Shown here in pieces: positions 9,488-17,298 of a DNA stretch of 64,000 nt (the first letter of the stretch is position 1; every line of letters starts with the position of its first letter). Source of the DNA: Agrobacterium tumefaciens (lineage in GTDB: Bacteria; Pseudomonadota; Alphaproteobacteria; Rhizobiales; Rhizobiaceae); contig NZ_CP039903.1 in the NCBI RefSeq assembly GCF_005221385.1, positions 2,415,001 through 2,479,000 of the forward strand. Direction: 5' to 3'. A program made the position numbers and the translations under genes. Under the pieces are notes generated by a model. It was given only the letters and a program-made list of their open reading frames with translations, ran no database searches and was not told where the DNA came from.

Positions 9488-9511
9488 AAAAGCCCGCTGT
9501 GCCGGGCTTTT
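9488..9511 (+). terminator. Rho-independent terminator after epmB
   Basis: AAAAGCCCG, a short loop and CGGGCTTTT form a perfect 9-bp stem that begins 10 nt past the epmB stop, with flanking A and T runs. Confidence 0.85.
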
Positions 9512-9690
9512 GCGAGCGGCCATCAACGAAAACAAAAATTTCACAATTCCGCCCCTCTCCTGTCATCATAAAGAAAAATATTCTACCTATAACAATCAGC
9601 ATTGATTTTAGTGCAGGTCTGGATTATCAGTGTGTAACTGGAGAACGAGTCTCCTGATTCCGGGCCAACACCAATTACAGGGAGTGTGTC
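9512..9690. other. AT-rich intergenic stretch, probable promoter and leader of two small genes
   Basis: No protein-coding frame is convincing here. The sequence is AT-rich to about 9615, as expected of a promoter region. A small hairpin GGAGA-ACGAG-TCTCC lies near 9640-9654, ahead of the ribosome-binding site at 9679-9684. No promoter elements can be named with confidence. Confidence 0.3.
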
Positions 9691-9783
9691 ATGTCAAAAT
9701 ATATCAACATTAACGCAATCCTTGGTCTTGTGTCCTGGAATGCTGGATTTAAATCCACGTGTTCCCGCTGCTGTCGAATGTGA
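9691..9783 (+). CDS. Putative 30-residue cysteine-rich small protein or leader peptide
   Basis: ATG at 9691 is preceded by a good ribosome-binding site, AGGGAG at 9679-9684 with a 6-nt gap. The frame ends with TGA after 30 codons. The peptide has a hydrophobic middle (NAILGLVSWNAGF) and a tail with three cysteines (TCSRCCRM). It lies 71 nt upstream of another small gene on the same strand. It is too short for homology recognition by eye. It could be a genuine microprotein, a leader peptide or a chance frame behind an SD-like sequence. Confidence 0.35.
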   Translation: MSKYININAILGLVSWNAGFKSTCSRCCRM

Positions 9784-9854
9784 CTTAACGGTCTCAATTT
9801 CCTGAAATTCAGTTCGACAACATGCTGTGAAGTAGCCACAGCGGGAGTATATCT

Positions 9855-10043
9855 ATGCAAAAGCAAGTCATTGAATTCGCTGGCGAACCCGTCGGCATCG
9901 TCATACCGGACAACGACCGGTTGAAGTTCATCGCGGTGAAGTTCCACGTTCACGATCTGGACGAACAGAAGTTCGACAGCGCCGATGACGTGCGGATCGC
10001 AATCCGTGATCTCGTGCGCAACCGGAATCTGGCCGCGGCCTGA
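9855..10043 (+). CDS. Hypothetical 62-residue protein
   Basis: No family is recognised. The ATG has GGGAG at a 7-nt distance, and a strong terminator follows directly, which together make a real gene likely. The sequence is MQKQVIEFAGEPVGIVIPD and onward, with alternating hydrophobic residues suggesting a small alpha/beta fold and a charged helix near 40-55 (DDVRIAIRDLVRNRN). There are no membrane segments or cysteines. It is probably a short cytoplasmic protein. Confidence 0.7.
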   Translation: MQKQVIEFAGEPVGIVIPDNDRLKFIAVKFHVHDLDEQKFDSADDVRIAIRDLVRNRNLAAA

Positions 10044-10085
10044 TGCGGGGAAACTATCGCCCGCTCACAGAACCGTCAAAACCAG

Positions 10086-10138
10086 AGCGCGCCAAATATC
10101 GGACCTCAAATTGCGGGCCGATGGCGCGCTTTTATTTT
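10086..10138 (+). terminator. Long-stem Rho-independent terminator after the 62-residue gene
   Basis: AGCGCGCC pairs with GGCGCGCT and the pairing continues inward (ATCGG with CCGAT) past a 4-nt bulge and one mismatch, giving about 15 pairs around a 9-nt loop. TTTTATTTT follows. The stem is unusually long for a terminator and might also be the 3' end of a stable RNA. Confidence 0.75.
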
Positions 10139-10337
10139 GCATGACAATTCGTCTGCCGGTGTGACGCAGCCCATTCAGGGTGTATCAAAACACTCCGATC
10201 CGCTGATCTGAAAGCCCGGACAAGGCCTCCTCCCCAAAGATACACATCTCGATCCGATGAAGCGGCGTGGCGCCCCAGGGAGCCAACCACCGCCTTCACA
10301 GCGATGATATCGATATGTGCATGAAGGCTTATCCGCG
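10139..10337. other. Intergenic stretch, no gene seen
   Basis: There is no supported coding frame. GTGTATC at 10180-10186 and GATACAC at 10239-10245 could pair across about 50 nt, which would enclose a structured RNA, but nothing resembling a known RNA family was recognised. Confidence 0.3.
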
Positions 10338-10574
10338 TCAGAACGCGGTGAAGGTCAGCGTCGTCAGCGAGCGGACGATCCCCGGAATATTGACGATGTT
10401 CTGGTTGATGAACTTGCCGATATCCTCTTCCTGCGGAAGATAGATTTTCAACAGCAGATCATATTCGCCGCTGGTGGAATAGAGCTCGGAAACCAGTTCG
10501 GTTTTATAGATGGCGTCGGCGACATCATAAGTCTTGCCGGGCTCACATTGAAGCTGAACAAAAATGGGCTTCAC
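10338..10574 (-). CDS. Stand-alone Lrp/AsnC ligand-binding (RAM) domain protein
   Basis: A 78-residue protein consisting only of the ferredoxin-like effector-binding and oligomerisation domain of Lrp/AsnC regulators, with no helix-turn-helix. Visible hallmarks are KPIFVQLQCEPGK, the GEYDLLLKIYLP strand and VNIPGIVRSLTTLTFTAF. Such domains form decamers, bind amino acids and can act alone or modify full-length Lrp proteins. The start is chosen at GTG 10574: the only SD-like sequence (GGGAG) directly abuts the ATG at 10580 with no spacing, but sits 6 nt from the GTG. The gene follows the LysR gene on the same strand after ~100 nt. Confidence 0.85.
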   Translation of the reverse strand: MKPIFVQLQCEPGKTYDVADAIYKTELVSELYSTSGEYDLLLKIYLPQEEDIGKFINQNIVNIPGIVRSLTTLTFTAF

Positions 10575-10602
10575 GGACATCTCCCGTATTGGAACTTTCG
10601 GT

Positions 10603-10623
10603 GTGTGGCGTCTGGCGCCACAC
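10603..10623. repeat. Perfect 8-bp inverted repeat between LysR gene and Lrp-domain gene
   Basis: GTGTGGCG-TCTGG-CGCCACAC. It lies about 30 nt upstream of the Lrp-domain gene on the minus strand and 55 nt after the LysR gene. No T run follows, so it is more likely an intercistronic stem-loop or operator than a terminator. Confidence 0.5.
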
Positions 10624-10677
10624 GTCATGGCGCACTATTGGCTGAGCCGCACCAGACTTGCAAGACCGCCCGCCAGT

Positions 10678-11592
10678 TTACGCCGAAAACGCCCCCGCCC
10701 CACGTGCCACCTCGGCAACGATCCAGCGCCGGAAGCTCTCGAGCGGCGCATAACCGGCGCGATCAGGCATACAGGCAAGATAATAGGCCTCTTCGCTTTG
10801 CACTTCCCCCGCAACAGCCGCAACCAGACGCCCGCTTCGCAACTCTTCCTCGATCATGAAGGAAGGAATGAGCGATACGCCCAGCCCCGCACCTGCGGCT
10901 TCGGCAATGGTGGTGAACTGATCGAAGAGCATGCCGTGCACATTGTCGAAACGCACCTCATGGCTGCGAAACCATTGTTCCCAGGCATCCGGCCGGGTCG
11001 TCATATGCAGCAGCAGCACCTGTAACAGATCGCCCGGTCTTGAAAGTCCATGGCGCTCCCTGAAGGCCGGGCTGCATACCGGAACGACCTTTTCATGCAT
11101 CAGGAAAACCAGCTCGGTGCCCGGCCAGTGCGGTAGGCCGAAATGGATCGCCGCATCGACGGTATCGGTCCGGAAATCGAACAGTGACGACCGCGTTAAA
11201 AGATTGACCGAAACACCCGGATGCCGAGCGATGAAATCGGGAAGGCGCGGCACGAGCCAGCGCGTGCCGAAGCTGGGCAGCACACCGAGATTGAGCGTGC
11301 CCCCATCCGGATTGGCGCGCAGATTGAGCGAAGCGGTCGATATGCGCCGCAGCGCTTCGCGAATTTCCCGCGCATAACCCTCCCCCGCCCTTGTCAGCCG
11401 GATCGTCTGTCGCTCGCGGAGAAATAGCGCCACACCAAGCTGTTCTTCCAGCGCCAGGATTTGCCGGCTGACCGCGCCCTGCGTCAGGCCCAGTTCCCTC
11501 GCCGCGGCGGTGACGCTGCCCGCGCGCGAAGCGGCTTCGAAGGCCGCCAGCAGCGAAAGCGACGGCAGAAAACGGCGCGGTGGCAGAACCAT
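10678..11592 (-). CDS. LysR-family transcriptional regulator (GcvA-like)
   Basis: A 304-aa LysR regulator. The N-terminal winged helix-turn-helix is at about 10-70 (SLLAAFEAASRAGSVTAAAREL, then TQGAVSRQILALEEQLG). A two-lobed effector domain of the periplasmic-binding type follows from about 95, including the GcvA-like segment LLHMTTRPDAWEQWF. GTGAGGGAAT precedes the ATG. It is divergently transcribed from an FAD oxidoreductase gene across 130 bp, the usual arrangement for a LysR activator and its target. The effector is unknown, but an amine or amino acid is plausible given the target. Confidence 0.93.
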   Translation of the reverse strand: MVLPPRRFLPSLSLLAAFEAASRAGSVTAAARELGLTQGAVSRQILALEEQLGVALFLRERQTIRLTRAGEGYAREIREALRRISTASLNLRANPDGGTLNLGVLPSFGTRWLVPRLPDFIARHPGVSVNLLTRSSLFDFRTDTVDAAIHFGLPHWPGTELVFLMHEKVVPVCSPAFRERHGLSRPGDLLQVLLLHMTTRPDAWEQWFRSHEVRFDNVHGMLFDQFTTIAEAAGAGLGVSLIPSFMIEEELRSGRLVAAVAGEVQSEEAYYLACMPDRAGYAPLESFRRWIVAEVARGAGAFSA

Positions 11593-11722
11593 ATTCCCTC
11601 ACGGAATGAACTCTTGACGATATGTCGATATTCAACAGACACGACCGCTTGTAAAGTCTCATAAACAAGGGCTTGTCACTCATACGAAAAACAAATGAAC
11701 TGGCCCGGAATATGGTGGAACG

Positions 11723-13006
11723 ATGTATAACGACCCCCGCTCGCACGGCCTCTGGGAAAAGACCGCGCCGCAGCCGCCCGTAACGTCCGCCTTGCAGGGC
11801 TCGGCGGTTGCCGATGTCGTGGTCGTCGGTGGCGGCTTCACCGGGCAATCCGCTGCCCTGCATCTTGCTGAAAGAGGCGTAGACGTCGTCCTTCTCGAAG
11901 GCAAGGAAATCGGCTTCGGCGGCGCAGGCCGTAATGTCGGCCTCATCAATGGCGGCATGTGGGTCATGCCAAAGGAATTGCCGGGCGTATTGGGCGAGGT
12001 TTATGGGGAACGCCTTCTCGGCCTTTTGGGTGATGCGCCGCTGCTCGTGCGCGCATTGGTGGAGAAACACGAGATTCCCTGCGAGATCGAAAAAAACGGC
12101 ACTTTACATTGCGCCGTCGGCGAGAAGGGCCTCACCGAAATTCGCGAGCGCTGTGAACAATGGGCTGCGAGGGGCGCACCCGTCCGCATTCTCGATGCCG
12201 ATGAAACGGCAAGGCGCACCGGCAGCACGGCTTATTCCGGCTCTCTTCTGGACACCCGCGCCGGCACGATCCAGCCGCTTGCTTATGTTCGTGGTCTCGC
12301 GGCCTCCGCACAAAAGGCAGGCGCACGACTGCACACCGCAAGCCCCGTGGTGGCGACCGAACGCAGCGGTGGACAATGGGTGGTGAAGACGCAGCAGGGA
12401 GCGGTAACCGCCAACTGGATCGTCGTGGCCACCGAAGCCTACAGCACCGGCCCATGGCAAATTGTCCGCGACGAACAAATCTACCTGCCCTATTTCAATT
12501 TCGCCACCAAGCCGCTCGGCGACAACCTTAAAAAAAGCATTTTGCCGGGCCGTGAGGGCTGTTGGGATACGAAGGAAATCCTCTCATCCTTCCGCATGGA
12601 CAAGGCCGGCCGACTGGTGTTCGGCAGTGTCGGCGCCCTGCGTGGCACCGGCGCCGCCATTCACCGGGCTTGGGCGAAGCGCTCGCTGAAGCGGCTTTTC
12701 CCCCAGCTCGGGGATACGGAATTCGAATGTGAATGGTATGGTCAGATCGGCATGACCGACAACGCCGTGCCGCGCTTTCACAAATTCGCAGACAATGTCG
12801 TCGGCTTTTCAGGATATAACGGCCGCGGTATCGCACCGGGCACCGCCTTCGGTAAGATAATTGCGCACCATATTCTGGGTGACATAGCCGAAAGCGACCT
12901 GCCTCTGCCGATAACGGAACCCAAGGCACAGGCTTTCCGTGCGGTGAAGGAAGCTTACTACGAAGCTGGCGCACAGATCGCCCATTTCGCCGGCGAGCGT
13001 TTCTAA
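11723..13006 (+). CDS. FAD-dependent amine/amino-acid oxidoreductase (DAO family, PuuB-like)
   Basis: A 427-aa flavoprotein of the D-amino-acid-oxidase superfamily. The dinucleotide-binding motif is near the N-terminus (VVVVGGGFTGQSAALHLAE, about 32-50), followed by a conserved RNVGLINGGMW segment. The C-terminal flavin/substrate motif GYNGRGIAPGTAFGK is typical of gamma-glutamylputrescine oxidase and related amine oxidases. It probably oxidises a primary or secondary amine with release of hydrogen peroxide. It is divergent from a LysR gene and not followed by polyamine genes, so the substrate cannot be fixed. Sarcosine- or glycine-oxidase-like activity is an alternative. Confidence 0.85.
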   Translation: MYNDPRSHGLWEKTAPQPPVTSALQGSAVADVVVVGGGFTGQSAALHLAERGVDVVLLEGKEIGFGGAGRNVGLINGGMWVMPKELPGVLGEVYGERLLGLLGDAPLLVRALVEKHEIPCEIEKNGTLHCAVGEKGLTEIRERCEQWAARGAPVRILDADETARRTGSTAYSGSLLDTRAGTIQPLAYVRGLAASAQKAGARLHTASPVVATERSGGQWVVKTQQGAVTANWIVVATEAYSTGPWQIVRDEQIYLPYFNFATKPLGDNLKKSILPGREGCWDTKEILSSFRMDKAGRLVFGSVGALRGTGAAIHRAWAKRSLKRLFPQLGDTEFECEWYGQIGMTDNAVPRFHKFADNVVGFSGYNGRGIAPGTAFGKIIAHHILGDIAESDLPLPITEPKAQAFRAVKEAYYEAGAQIAHFAGERF

Positions 13007-13126
13007 TCCGACATGCGGGCAGTTATGCTTGCAATGTTGGGCGCAGACCCGAACATGACGAATGCAAGGTTTTCGAACTTTTTTACTGCCCCGCACCCGC
13101 CAAAGCTGCGGCCTTTTCCCCGACCC

Positions 13127-13154
13127 ATCGATATATTCTTGAAAATATAATGAT
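13127..13154. promoter_or_regulatory. ModE-like operator 1 upstream of modA
   Basis: ATCGATATAT-N7-AATATAATGAT is an imperfect palindrome matching the known ModE box of enterobacteria (ATCG-TATAT arms about 6-8 nt apart). It is 59 nt upstream of the modA start. A modE gene lies directly downstream of modABC, so autoregulatory molybdate repression is expected. Confidence 0.65.
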
Positions 13155-13168
13155 TGCCCTATAGGCCT

Positions 13169-13195
13169 ATCGATATATTCAACAGAATATCTCGA
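13169..13195. promoter_or_regulatory. ModE-like operator 2 upstream of modA
   Basis: ATCGATATAT-N7-AATATCTCGA repeats the left arm of operator 1 exactly and keeps a weaker right arm. The two sites start 42 bp apart, four helical turns, so two ModE dimers could sit on the same face. It ends 17 nt before the modA start codon and would block initiation or the ribosome-binding region. Confidence 0.6.
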
Positions 13196-13212
13196 ACCGG
13201 GGGTAACAGATC

Positions 13213-14004
13213 ATGAGACTTTTACGTCGCAGCTTCTTCAAAACCATTGCCGCCGCCACCTCCTTCTGGGTGGCAGCTTCCTTTGTGGGTGTTCCGGCCC
13301 ATGCCGCCGAAAAGGTTACGGTCTTTGCCGCCGCGAGCATGAAAAACGCGCTCGACGCCATCAATGCCGAATGGGCAAAGGACAGCGGCAACGAAGCGAC
13401 CGTTTCTTACGCCGCAAGCTCCGCGCTTGCCAAGCAGATCGAGCAGGGCGCGCCGGCGGATATCTTCATTTCCGCTGACCTTGCATGGATGGACTATGTC
13501 GCCGAAAAGAAGCTGATCAACGCTGACAGCCGCTCCAATCTTCTCGGCAATCGTATCGTTCTCGTCGCTCCCGCAGACAAGGCCAAGCCGGTCGATATCA
13601 AGCAGGGTTTTGATCTTGCTGCTCTCGTGGGCGATGGCCGTCTGGCCATGGGCGCGGTCGATTCCGTTCCCGCCGGCAAATACGGCAAGGCCGCTCTGGA
13701 AAAGCTCGGCGCCTGGTCTTCGGTCGAAAAGAAAGTCGCCGGCGCGGAAAGCGTGCGTGCCGCCCTGCTGCTCGTCTCGCGCGGCGAAGCGCCCTATGGC
13801 ATCGTTTACCAGACCGACGCCGCCGCCGATCCGGGCGTGAAGATTGTTGGTACCTTCCCGGAAAACAGCCACCCGCCGATCATCTACCCGGTCGCCATTC
13901 TTTCGGAAGCAAAATCACCGGCAGCAAAAGCCTATCTGGATTTCCTGAAGTCGGCCAAGGCAATGCCCTTCTTCGAAAAGCAAGGCTTTACCGTTTTGAA
14001 ATAA
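13213..14004 (+). CDS. modA: Molybdate ABC transporter substrate-binding protein
   Basis: Periplasmic molybdate/tungstate-binding protein, 263 aa. The N-terminal signal peptide is MRLLRRSFFKTIAAATSF and onward, cleaved around PAHA-AEKV. The mature protein starts with KVTVFAAASMKNALDAI, carrying the oxyanion-binding serine of ModA. The SSALAKQIEQGAPADIFISAD motif is another family hallmark. It is first in modABC, with two ModE-like sites ahead of it and a stem-loop after it. Confidence 0.96.
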   Translation: MRLLRRSFFKTIAAATSFWVAASFVGVPAHAAEKVTVFAAASMKNALDAINAEWAKDSGNEATVSYAASSALAKQIEQGAPADIFISADLAWMDYVAEKKLINADSRSNLLGNRIVLVAPADKAKPVDIKQGFDLAALVGDGRLAMGAVDSVPAGKYGKAALEKLGAWSSVEKKVAGAESVRAALLLVSRGEAPYGIVYQTDAAADPGVKIVGTFPENSHPPIIYPVAILSEAKSPAAKAYLDFLKSAKAMPFFEKQGFTVLK

Positions 14005-14014
14005 GCTTGCCTCA

Positions 14015-14034
14015 GGCCCACCTCCCGGTGGGCC
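14015..14034 (+). other. Intercistronic stem-loop between modA and modB
   Basis: GGCCCAC-CTCCCG-GTGGGCC forms a perfect 7-bp GC-rich stem without a T run, so it is not a standard terminator. Similar hairpins after binding-protein genes protect the upstream mRNA and give a surplus of binding protein over membrane subunits. Confidence 0.6.
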
Positions 14035-14057
14035 ATGAAACTTGACGATTGCAGGAT

Positions 14058-14765
14058 ATGGCATTGCATTGGTGGACACTCAGCCCCGAAGAATGGACGG
14101 CGATCAGGCTCAGCCTGTGGGTGTCCTCCATCGCCATGCTTGCCAGCCTGCCCTTCGGCATTGCGGTGGCCGTGGCGCTTGCCCGCGGCCGCTTCTGGGG
14201 CAAATCGCTGCTGAACGGCATCGTCCACCTGCCGCTCATTCTGCCGCCCGTCGTCACCGGCTTTTTGTTGCTCGTTCTCTTCGGCCGCAGGGGCGCCATT
14301 GGGCAATTTCTCGATAGCTGGTTCGGCATCGTCTTTTCCTTCCGCTGGACGGGAGCGGCACTCGCCTGCGCCGTCATGGCTTTCCCGCTGATGGTGCGCT
14401 CCATCCGCCTCTCCATCGAGGCGGTGGACCGCAAGCTGGAAGAGGCAGCGGGTACCTTGGGGGCAAGCCCGTTCTGGGTATTCCTCACCGTCACCCTGCC
14501 GCTGACGCTCCCCGGCATCATCGCCGGCATGATCCTCGCTTTTGCCAAGGCCATGGGCGAATTCGGCGCGACCATCACCTTCGTGTCCAATATTCCCGGA
14601 GAGACTCAGACCCTGTCCGCCGCCATCTATACCTTCACCCAGGTGCCCGGTGGCGATGCAGGTGCATTGCGGCTGACCATCGTTTCCGTCGTGATTTCCA
14701 TGCTCGCCTTGCTCGTTTCGGAGTTTCTGGCCCGCATCATCGGCAAACGGGTGAGCATGGAATGA
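14058..14765 (+). CDS. modB: Molybdate ABC transporter permease
   Basis: Inner-membrane subunit, 235 aa with about five membrane helices. The EAA loop that docks on the ATPase is visible as [22 protein letters not shown]. The start is uncertain: ATG 14058 is used, but its AGGA lies only one base upstream. The in-frame TTG 14064 has better spacing and a TTG at 14049 is also possible. The gene overlaps modC by 4 bp (ATGA), so the two are translationally coupled. Confidence 0.94.
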   Translation: MALHWWTLSPEEWTAIRLSLWVSSIAMLASLPFGIAVAVALARGRFWGKSLLNGIVHLPLILPPVVTGFLLLVLFGRRGAIGQFLDSWFGIVFSFRWTGAALACAVMAFPLMVRSIRLSIEAVDRKLEEAAGTLGASPFWVFLTVTLPLTLPGIIAGMILAFAKAMGEFGATITFVSNIPGETQTLSAAIYTFTQVPGGDAGALRLTIVSVVISMLALLVSEFLARIIGKRVSME

Positions 14766-15838
14766 CGCTTTCGGTCTCCACCCGCCACCGCCTCGGCTCT
14801 TTCGAACTCGACGCGTCATTTGCCTCCGAAGGCGGCGTGACCGCACTGTTCGGACGCTCCGGCTCCGGCAAGACATCGATGATCCGCATCATCGCCGGCC
14901 TGCTGCGGCCGGATGAAGGAAAGGTCTCGCTCGACGGCGAAATGCTGGCCGATAGCGGAAACCGGCTGTTCCTGCCGGCCCATAAACGCCGTTTCGGTTA
15001 TGTCTTTCAGGAGGCGCGGCTCTTCCCGCACCTCAGCGTGGCGCAGAACCTGAATTATGGCAGATGGTTCACCTCAGACAAAACCAAGGCTGTACAAGAA
15101 GACCGTATCGTCGACATGCTCGGCATCGGCCATCTCTTGCAGCGCCGTCCGAACAAACTCTCGGGCGGCGAAAAACAGCGCGTTGCCATCGGCCGCGCAT
15201 TGCTTTCTTCCCCCAGACTGCTTTTGATGGACGAACCGCTCGCCTCGCTGGACGAACAGCGCAAGGCCGAGATCATTCCCTATCTCGAGCGGCTGCGCGA
15301 CGAGACAAAAATTCCGATTGTTTATGTCAGCCATTCCATCCAGGAAGTCGCACGCCTTGCCGACCGCATCGTGGTGATGAAAGACGGTAAGGTGGAGGCG
15401 CAGGGAAATGCGGCCGATGTGCTCGGGAGATCCGATTTCAGCAGCCATCTGGAGCGGCGGGAAGCGGGCAGCATCCTGTCAGGGCGTATCGAAAGCTTTG
15501 ATGAACGGCACGGGCTTGCCGCCGTCAGACTCAGCACAGCGCTGCTTCAGGTTCCGGCAAAAAAGGGAGCATCCGGCAGCCCTGCGCGGGTGCTGATACC
15601 GGCTCGCGATGTGATGCTGGCTTTGGTGAAGCCCGAGGGCCTCAGCGCACTCAACATTCTCGAAGGCCATGTCGCAGATATCTCGGTCAGCGAGGACGGC
15701 ATGGTGACGGTTCAGGTGGATTGCGGTGGCGATATCATCCAGTCGCGCATCACCGACCTCTCGCGAGAACGCCTGCAACTGAAGCCCGGGAAACCGGTTC
15801 ATGCGATCATAAAATCGGCGGCTCTCGATCCGTATTGA
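14762..15838 (+). CDS. modC: Molybdate ABC transporter ATP-binding protein
   Basis: ATPase energising molybdate uptake, 358 aa. Walker A GRSGSGKT is near 35, the signature LSGGEKQR near 135, and Walker [15 protein letters not shown] near 155, followed by the switch histidine in YVSHS. The C-terminal ~100 residues form the molybdate-binding TOBE/Mop regulatory domain typical of ModC. The start overlaps modB. Its last 32 nt overlap the convergent modE gene. Confidence 0.96.
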   Translation: MTLSVSTRHRLGSFELDASFASEGGVTALFGRSGSGKTSMIRIIAGLLRPDEGKVSLDGEMLADSGNRLFLPAHKRRFGYVFQEARLFPHLSVAQNLNYGRWFTSDKTKAVQEDRIVDMLGIGHLLQRRPNKLSGGEKQRVAIGRALLSSPRLLLMDEPLASLDEQRKAEIIPYLERLRDETKIPIVYVSHSIQEVARLADRIVVMKDGKVEAQGNAADVLGRSDFSSHLERREAGSILSGRIESFDERHGLAAVRLSTALLQVPAKKGASGSPARVLIPARDVMLALVKPEGLSALNILEGHVADISVSEDGMVTVQVDCGGDIIQSRITDLSRERLQLKPGKPVHAIIKSAALDPY

Positions 15839-16202
15839 CCGCGTCCTCCGGATTGCGGTTGGCCTCCAGCCACTCAATATCCTGACGCAAGACCTCGATC
15901 ATCCGCCTTTCCATGCCGCGATAGCGCTCAAGCAATTCCGTGCCGAAGGCGGTCAATGCCGCACCGCCTCCCTGCTTGCCGCCGCGCTGGGATTCGATCA
16001 CCGGCTGCCTGAACATATGGTTCAGCGCATCGACCAGCAGCCATGCGCGGCGATAGGACATATCCATCGCCCGCCCGGCGGCCGAAATCGAGCCGGTCTC
16101 GACGATCAACTCCATCAACTCGATTTTGCCGTGGCCCAGGCGCTCGCCGGGGGGGAAGTCGATGCGGAGGACGGGTTTCAGCGGTGCTCTCGTTTCGTTC
16201 AT
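15807..16202 (-). CDS. modE: ModE-type molybdate regulator, DNA-binding domain only
   Basis: A 131-aa winged helix-turn-helix protein of the ModE/LysR-N type, with [40 protein letters not shown] as the binding helices. The usual [16 protein letters not shown] segment follows. E. coli ModE is about twice as long, with two C-terminal molybdate-binding domains; these are absent here, as in several alphaproteobacterial short ModE proteins. Molybdate sensing must therefore happen differently, perhaps through ModC or another Mop protein. It is convergent with modC and overlaps its 3' end by 32 nt. Its own start lies 3 bp after the peptidase gene, suggesting co-transcription with that gene. Confidence 0.9.
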   Translation of the reverse strand: MNETRAPLKPVLRIDFPPGERLGHGKIELMELIVETGSISAAGRAMDMSYRRAWLLVDALNHMFRQPVIESQRGGKQGGGAALTAFGTELLERYRGMERRMIEVLRQDIEWLEANRNPEDAVNTDREPPIL

Positions 16203-16205
16203 CGC

Positions 16206-17210
16206 TCAGCGGTCCTGCCCATGAAGATCGCGATAGGCCTTTTGAGCGCCCGCAACCGGCAGCGCCATCGCCTCATAGACGCCGCGCGCCACCGCTCGCG
16301 CCATCACGATCGTGGCGAGATAGCAGAGCTCGGCGAAATGAACGCCGCCTTCAAGCGGCCTGTCGCCGGTCGCAGCCGCGAACATGGTGTCGCCATCGCT
16401 CGGCAAATGGGCAGGGAGAACCGCACGCGCCAGCCCGTCATGCGCCATGATGGACAGGCGGTGCGCCTGCGCTTTTGTAAGCGTCGCATCGGTCAGCACC
16501 GCGCCGATGGTTGTCGCCGTGAGATTGATCCCCTTGAGCCGCAGTGCGGTATGGTCCGGTTGGAAACGCTCCGGAAAACCGCAATCGCCGAATTCACCCT
16601 GCATTTCAAAAGGCGCGGACCAGAAATGGCGGCTTGCGCCAACAGTCGCGGAACCAAGCGCATTGACCGCGACGATGGCCGCCACCTTATAGCCGCCGGA
16701 ACTGATGGCACTGGCCGAACCCAGACCACCCTTGAAGGTGGCGGTCGTCGCACCCGTTCCTGCGCCCACCGTTCCGAGTTCGAAAGCCTCGCGGCCTGCC
16801 GCCTTGAAGGCTGCATATCCCATCTCGCGATAGGGTGAATGCAGGCCCCAGCCCTTGTCGCCACCATTCAGCAGATCCATCAGGATCGCCTGGGGCACGA
16901 TGGGCACGCGGGTGGAACCCACCTGCAACCCACGACCAATCTCACGCAACCCGGCCTGAACCCCGCCCGCCGCATCCAGCCCGAAGGCCGAACCGCCGGA
17001 AAGCACCAGGGCATCCACAGTTTCAACCGTCATCGCCGGGTCGAGCAGGCCGGTATCGCGCCCGCCGGGCGCACCGCCGAGAACCGAGCCGGAGGCGATG
17101 GCGGGCTTTTCGAAAACAATCGCCGTGACGCCGGAGCCGAGGGAAAGATCGGTGACATTGCCGACCGAAACACCGTCGATATCCGTGAGAAGATTGTTGC
17201 GTGTCGCCAT
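16206..17210 (-). CDS. P1-family (S58, DmpA/NylC-like) self-processing hydrolase
   Basis: An N-terminal-nucleophile aminopeptidase/amidase-type enzyme of 334 aa. Family hallmarks are the N-terminal TDIDGVSVGN, the SGGSAFGLDAAGGV turn and a C-terminal DATLTKAQAHRLSIMAHDGL. By analogy with NylC, chain cleavage should occur just before a threonine in NLTATTIGAVLTD; Thr233 is my estimate of the nucleophile. DmpA itself uses a serine. ATG 17210 follows AGGGGAA and begins MATRNNLLTDIDG; a longer frame upstream looks spurious. It lies between the thi operon and modE on the same strand, with an 88-nt gap after thiG. Substrate unknown: a beta-peptide, D-amino-acid amide or cyclic-amide oligomer are options. 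Confidence 0.88.
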   Translation of the reverse strand: MATRNNLLTDIDGVSVGNVTDLSLGSGVTAIVFEKPAIASGSVLGGAPGGRDTGLLDPAMTVETVDALVLSGGSAFGLDAAGGVQAGLREIGRGLQVGSTRVPIVPQAILMDLLNGGDKGWGLHSPYREMGYAAFKAAGREAFELGTVGAGTGATTATFKGGLGSASAISSGGYKVAAIVAVNALGSATVGASRHFWSAPFEMQGEFGDCGFPERFQPDHTALRLKGINLTATTIGAVLTDATLTKAQAHRLSIMAHDGLARAVLPAHLPSDGDTMFAAATGDRPLEGGVHFAELCYLATIVMARAVARGVYEAMALPVAGAQKAYRDLHGQDR

Positions 17211-17298
17211 GCCGTTCCCCTTTTCTCCCGGTATCCCGCCGCCGCAGGACACTGTCAACGCAAAAGGTGACGTGCCCGACCTTGGCGGAAAACCGCGA

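Noticed and set aside
9675..9953. A 92-codon minus-strand frame over the two small genes
   Set aside because: It runs opposite a frame with a good ribosome-binding site and terminator, and itself has neither.
11610..11632. Sequence before the FAD oxidoreductase resembling the second ModE-like site (CGATATTCAACAG)
   Set aside because: Only one arm matches and there is no palindrome, so the likeness to the modA sites is probably chance.
13854..14765. Long minus-strand frame opposite modA/modB
   Set aside because: Low-complexity Asp/Glu/Gly/Arg-rich shadow of the permease gene.
17211..17298. A thiE gene between thiG and the peptidase gene
   Set aside because: The gap is only 88 nt and holds no coding sequence; thiE must be elsewhere.
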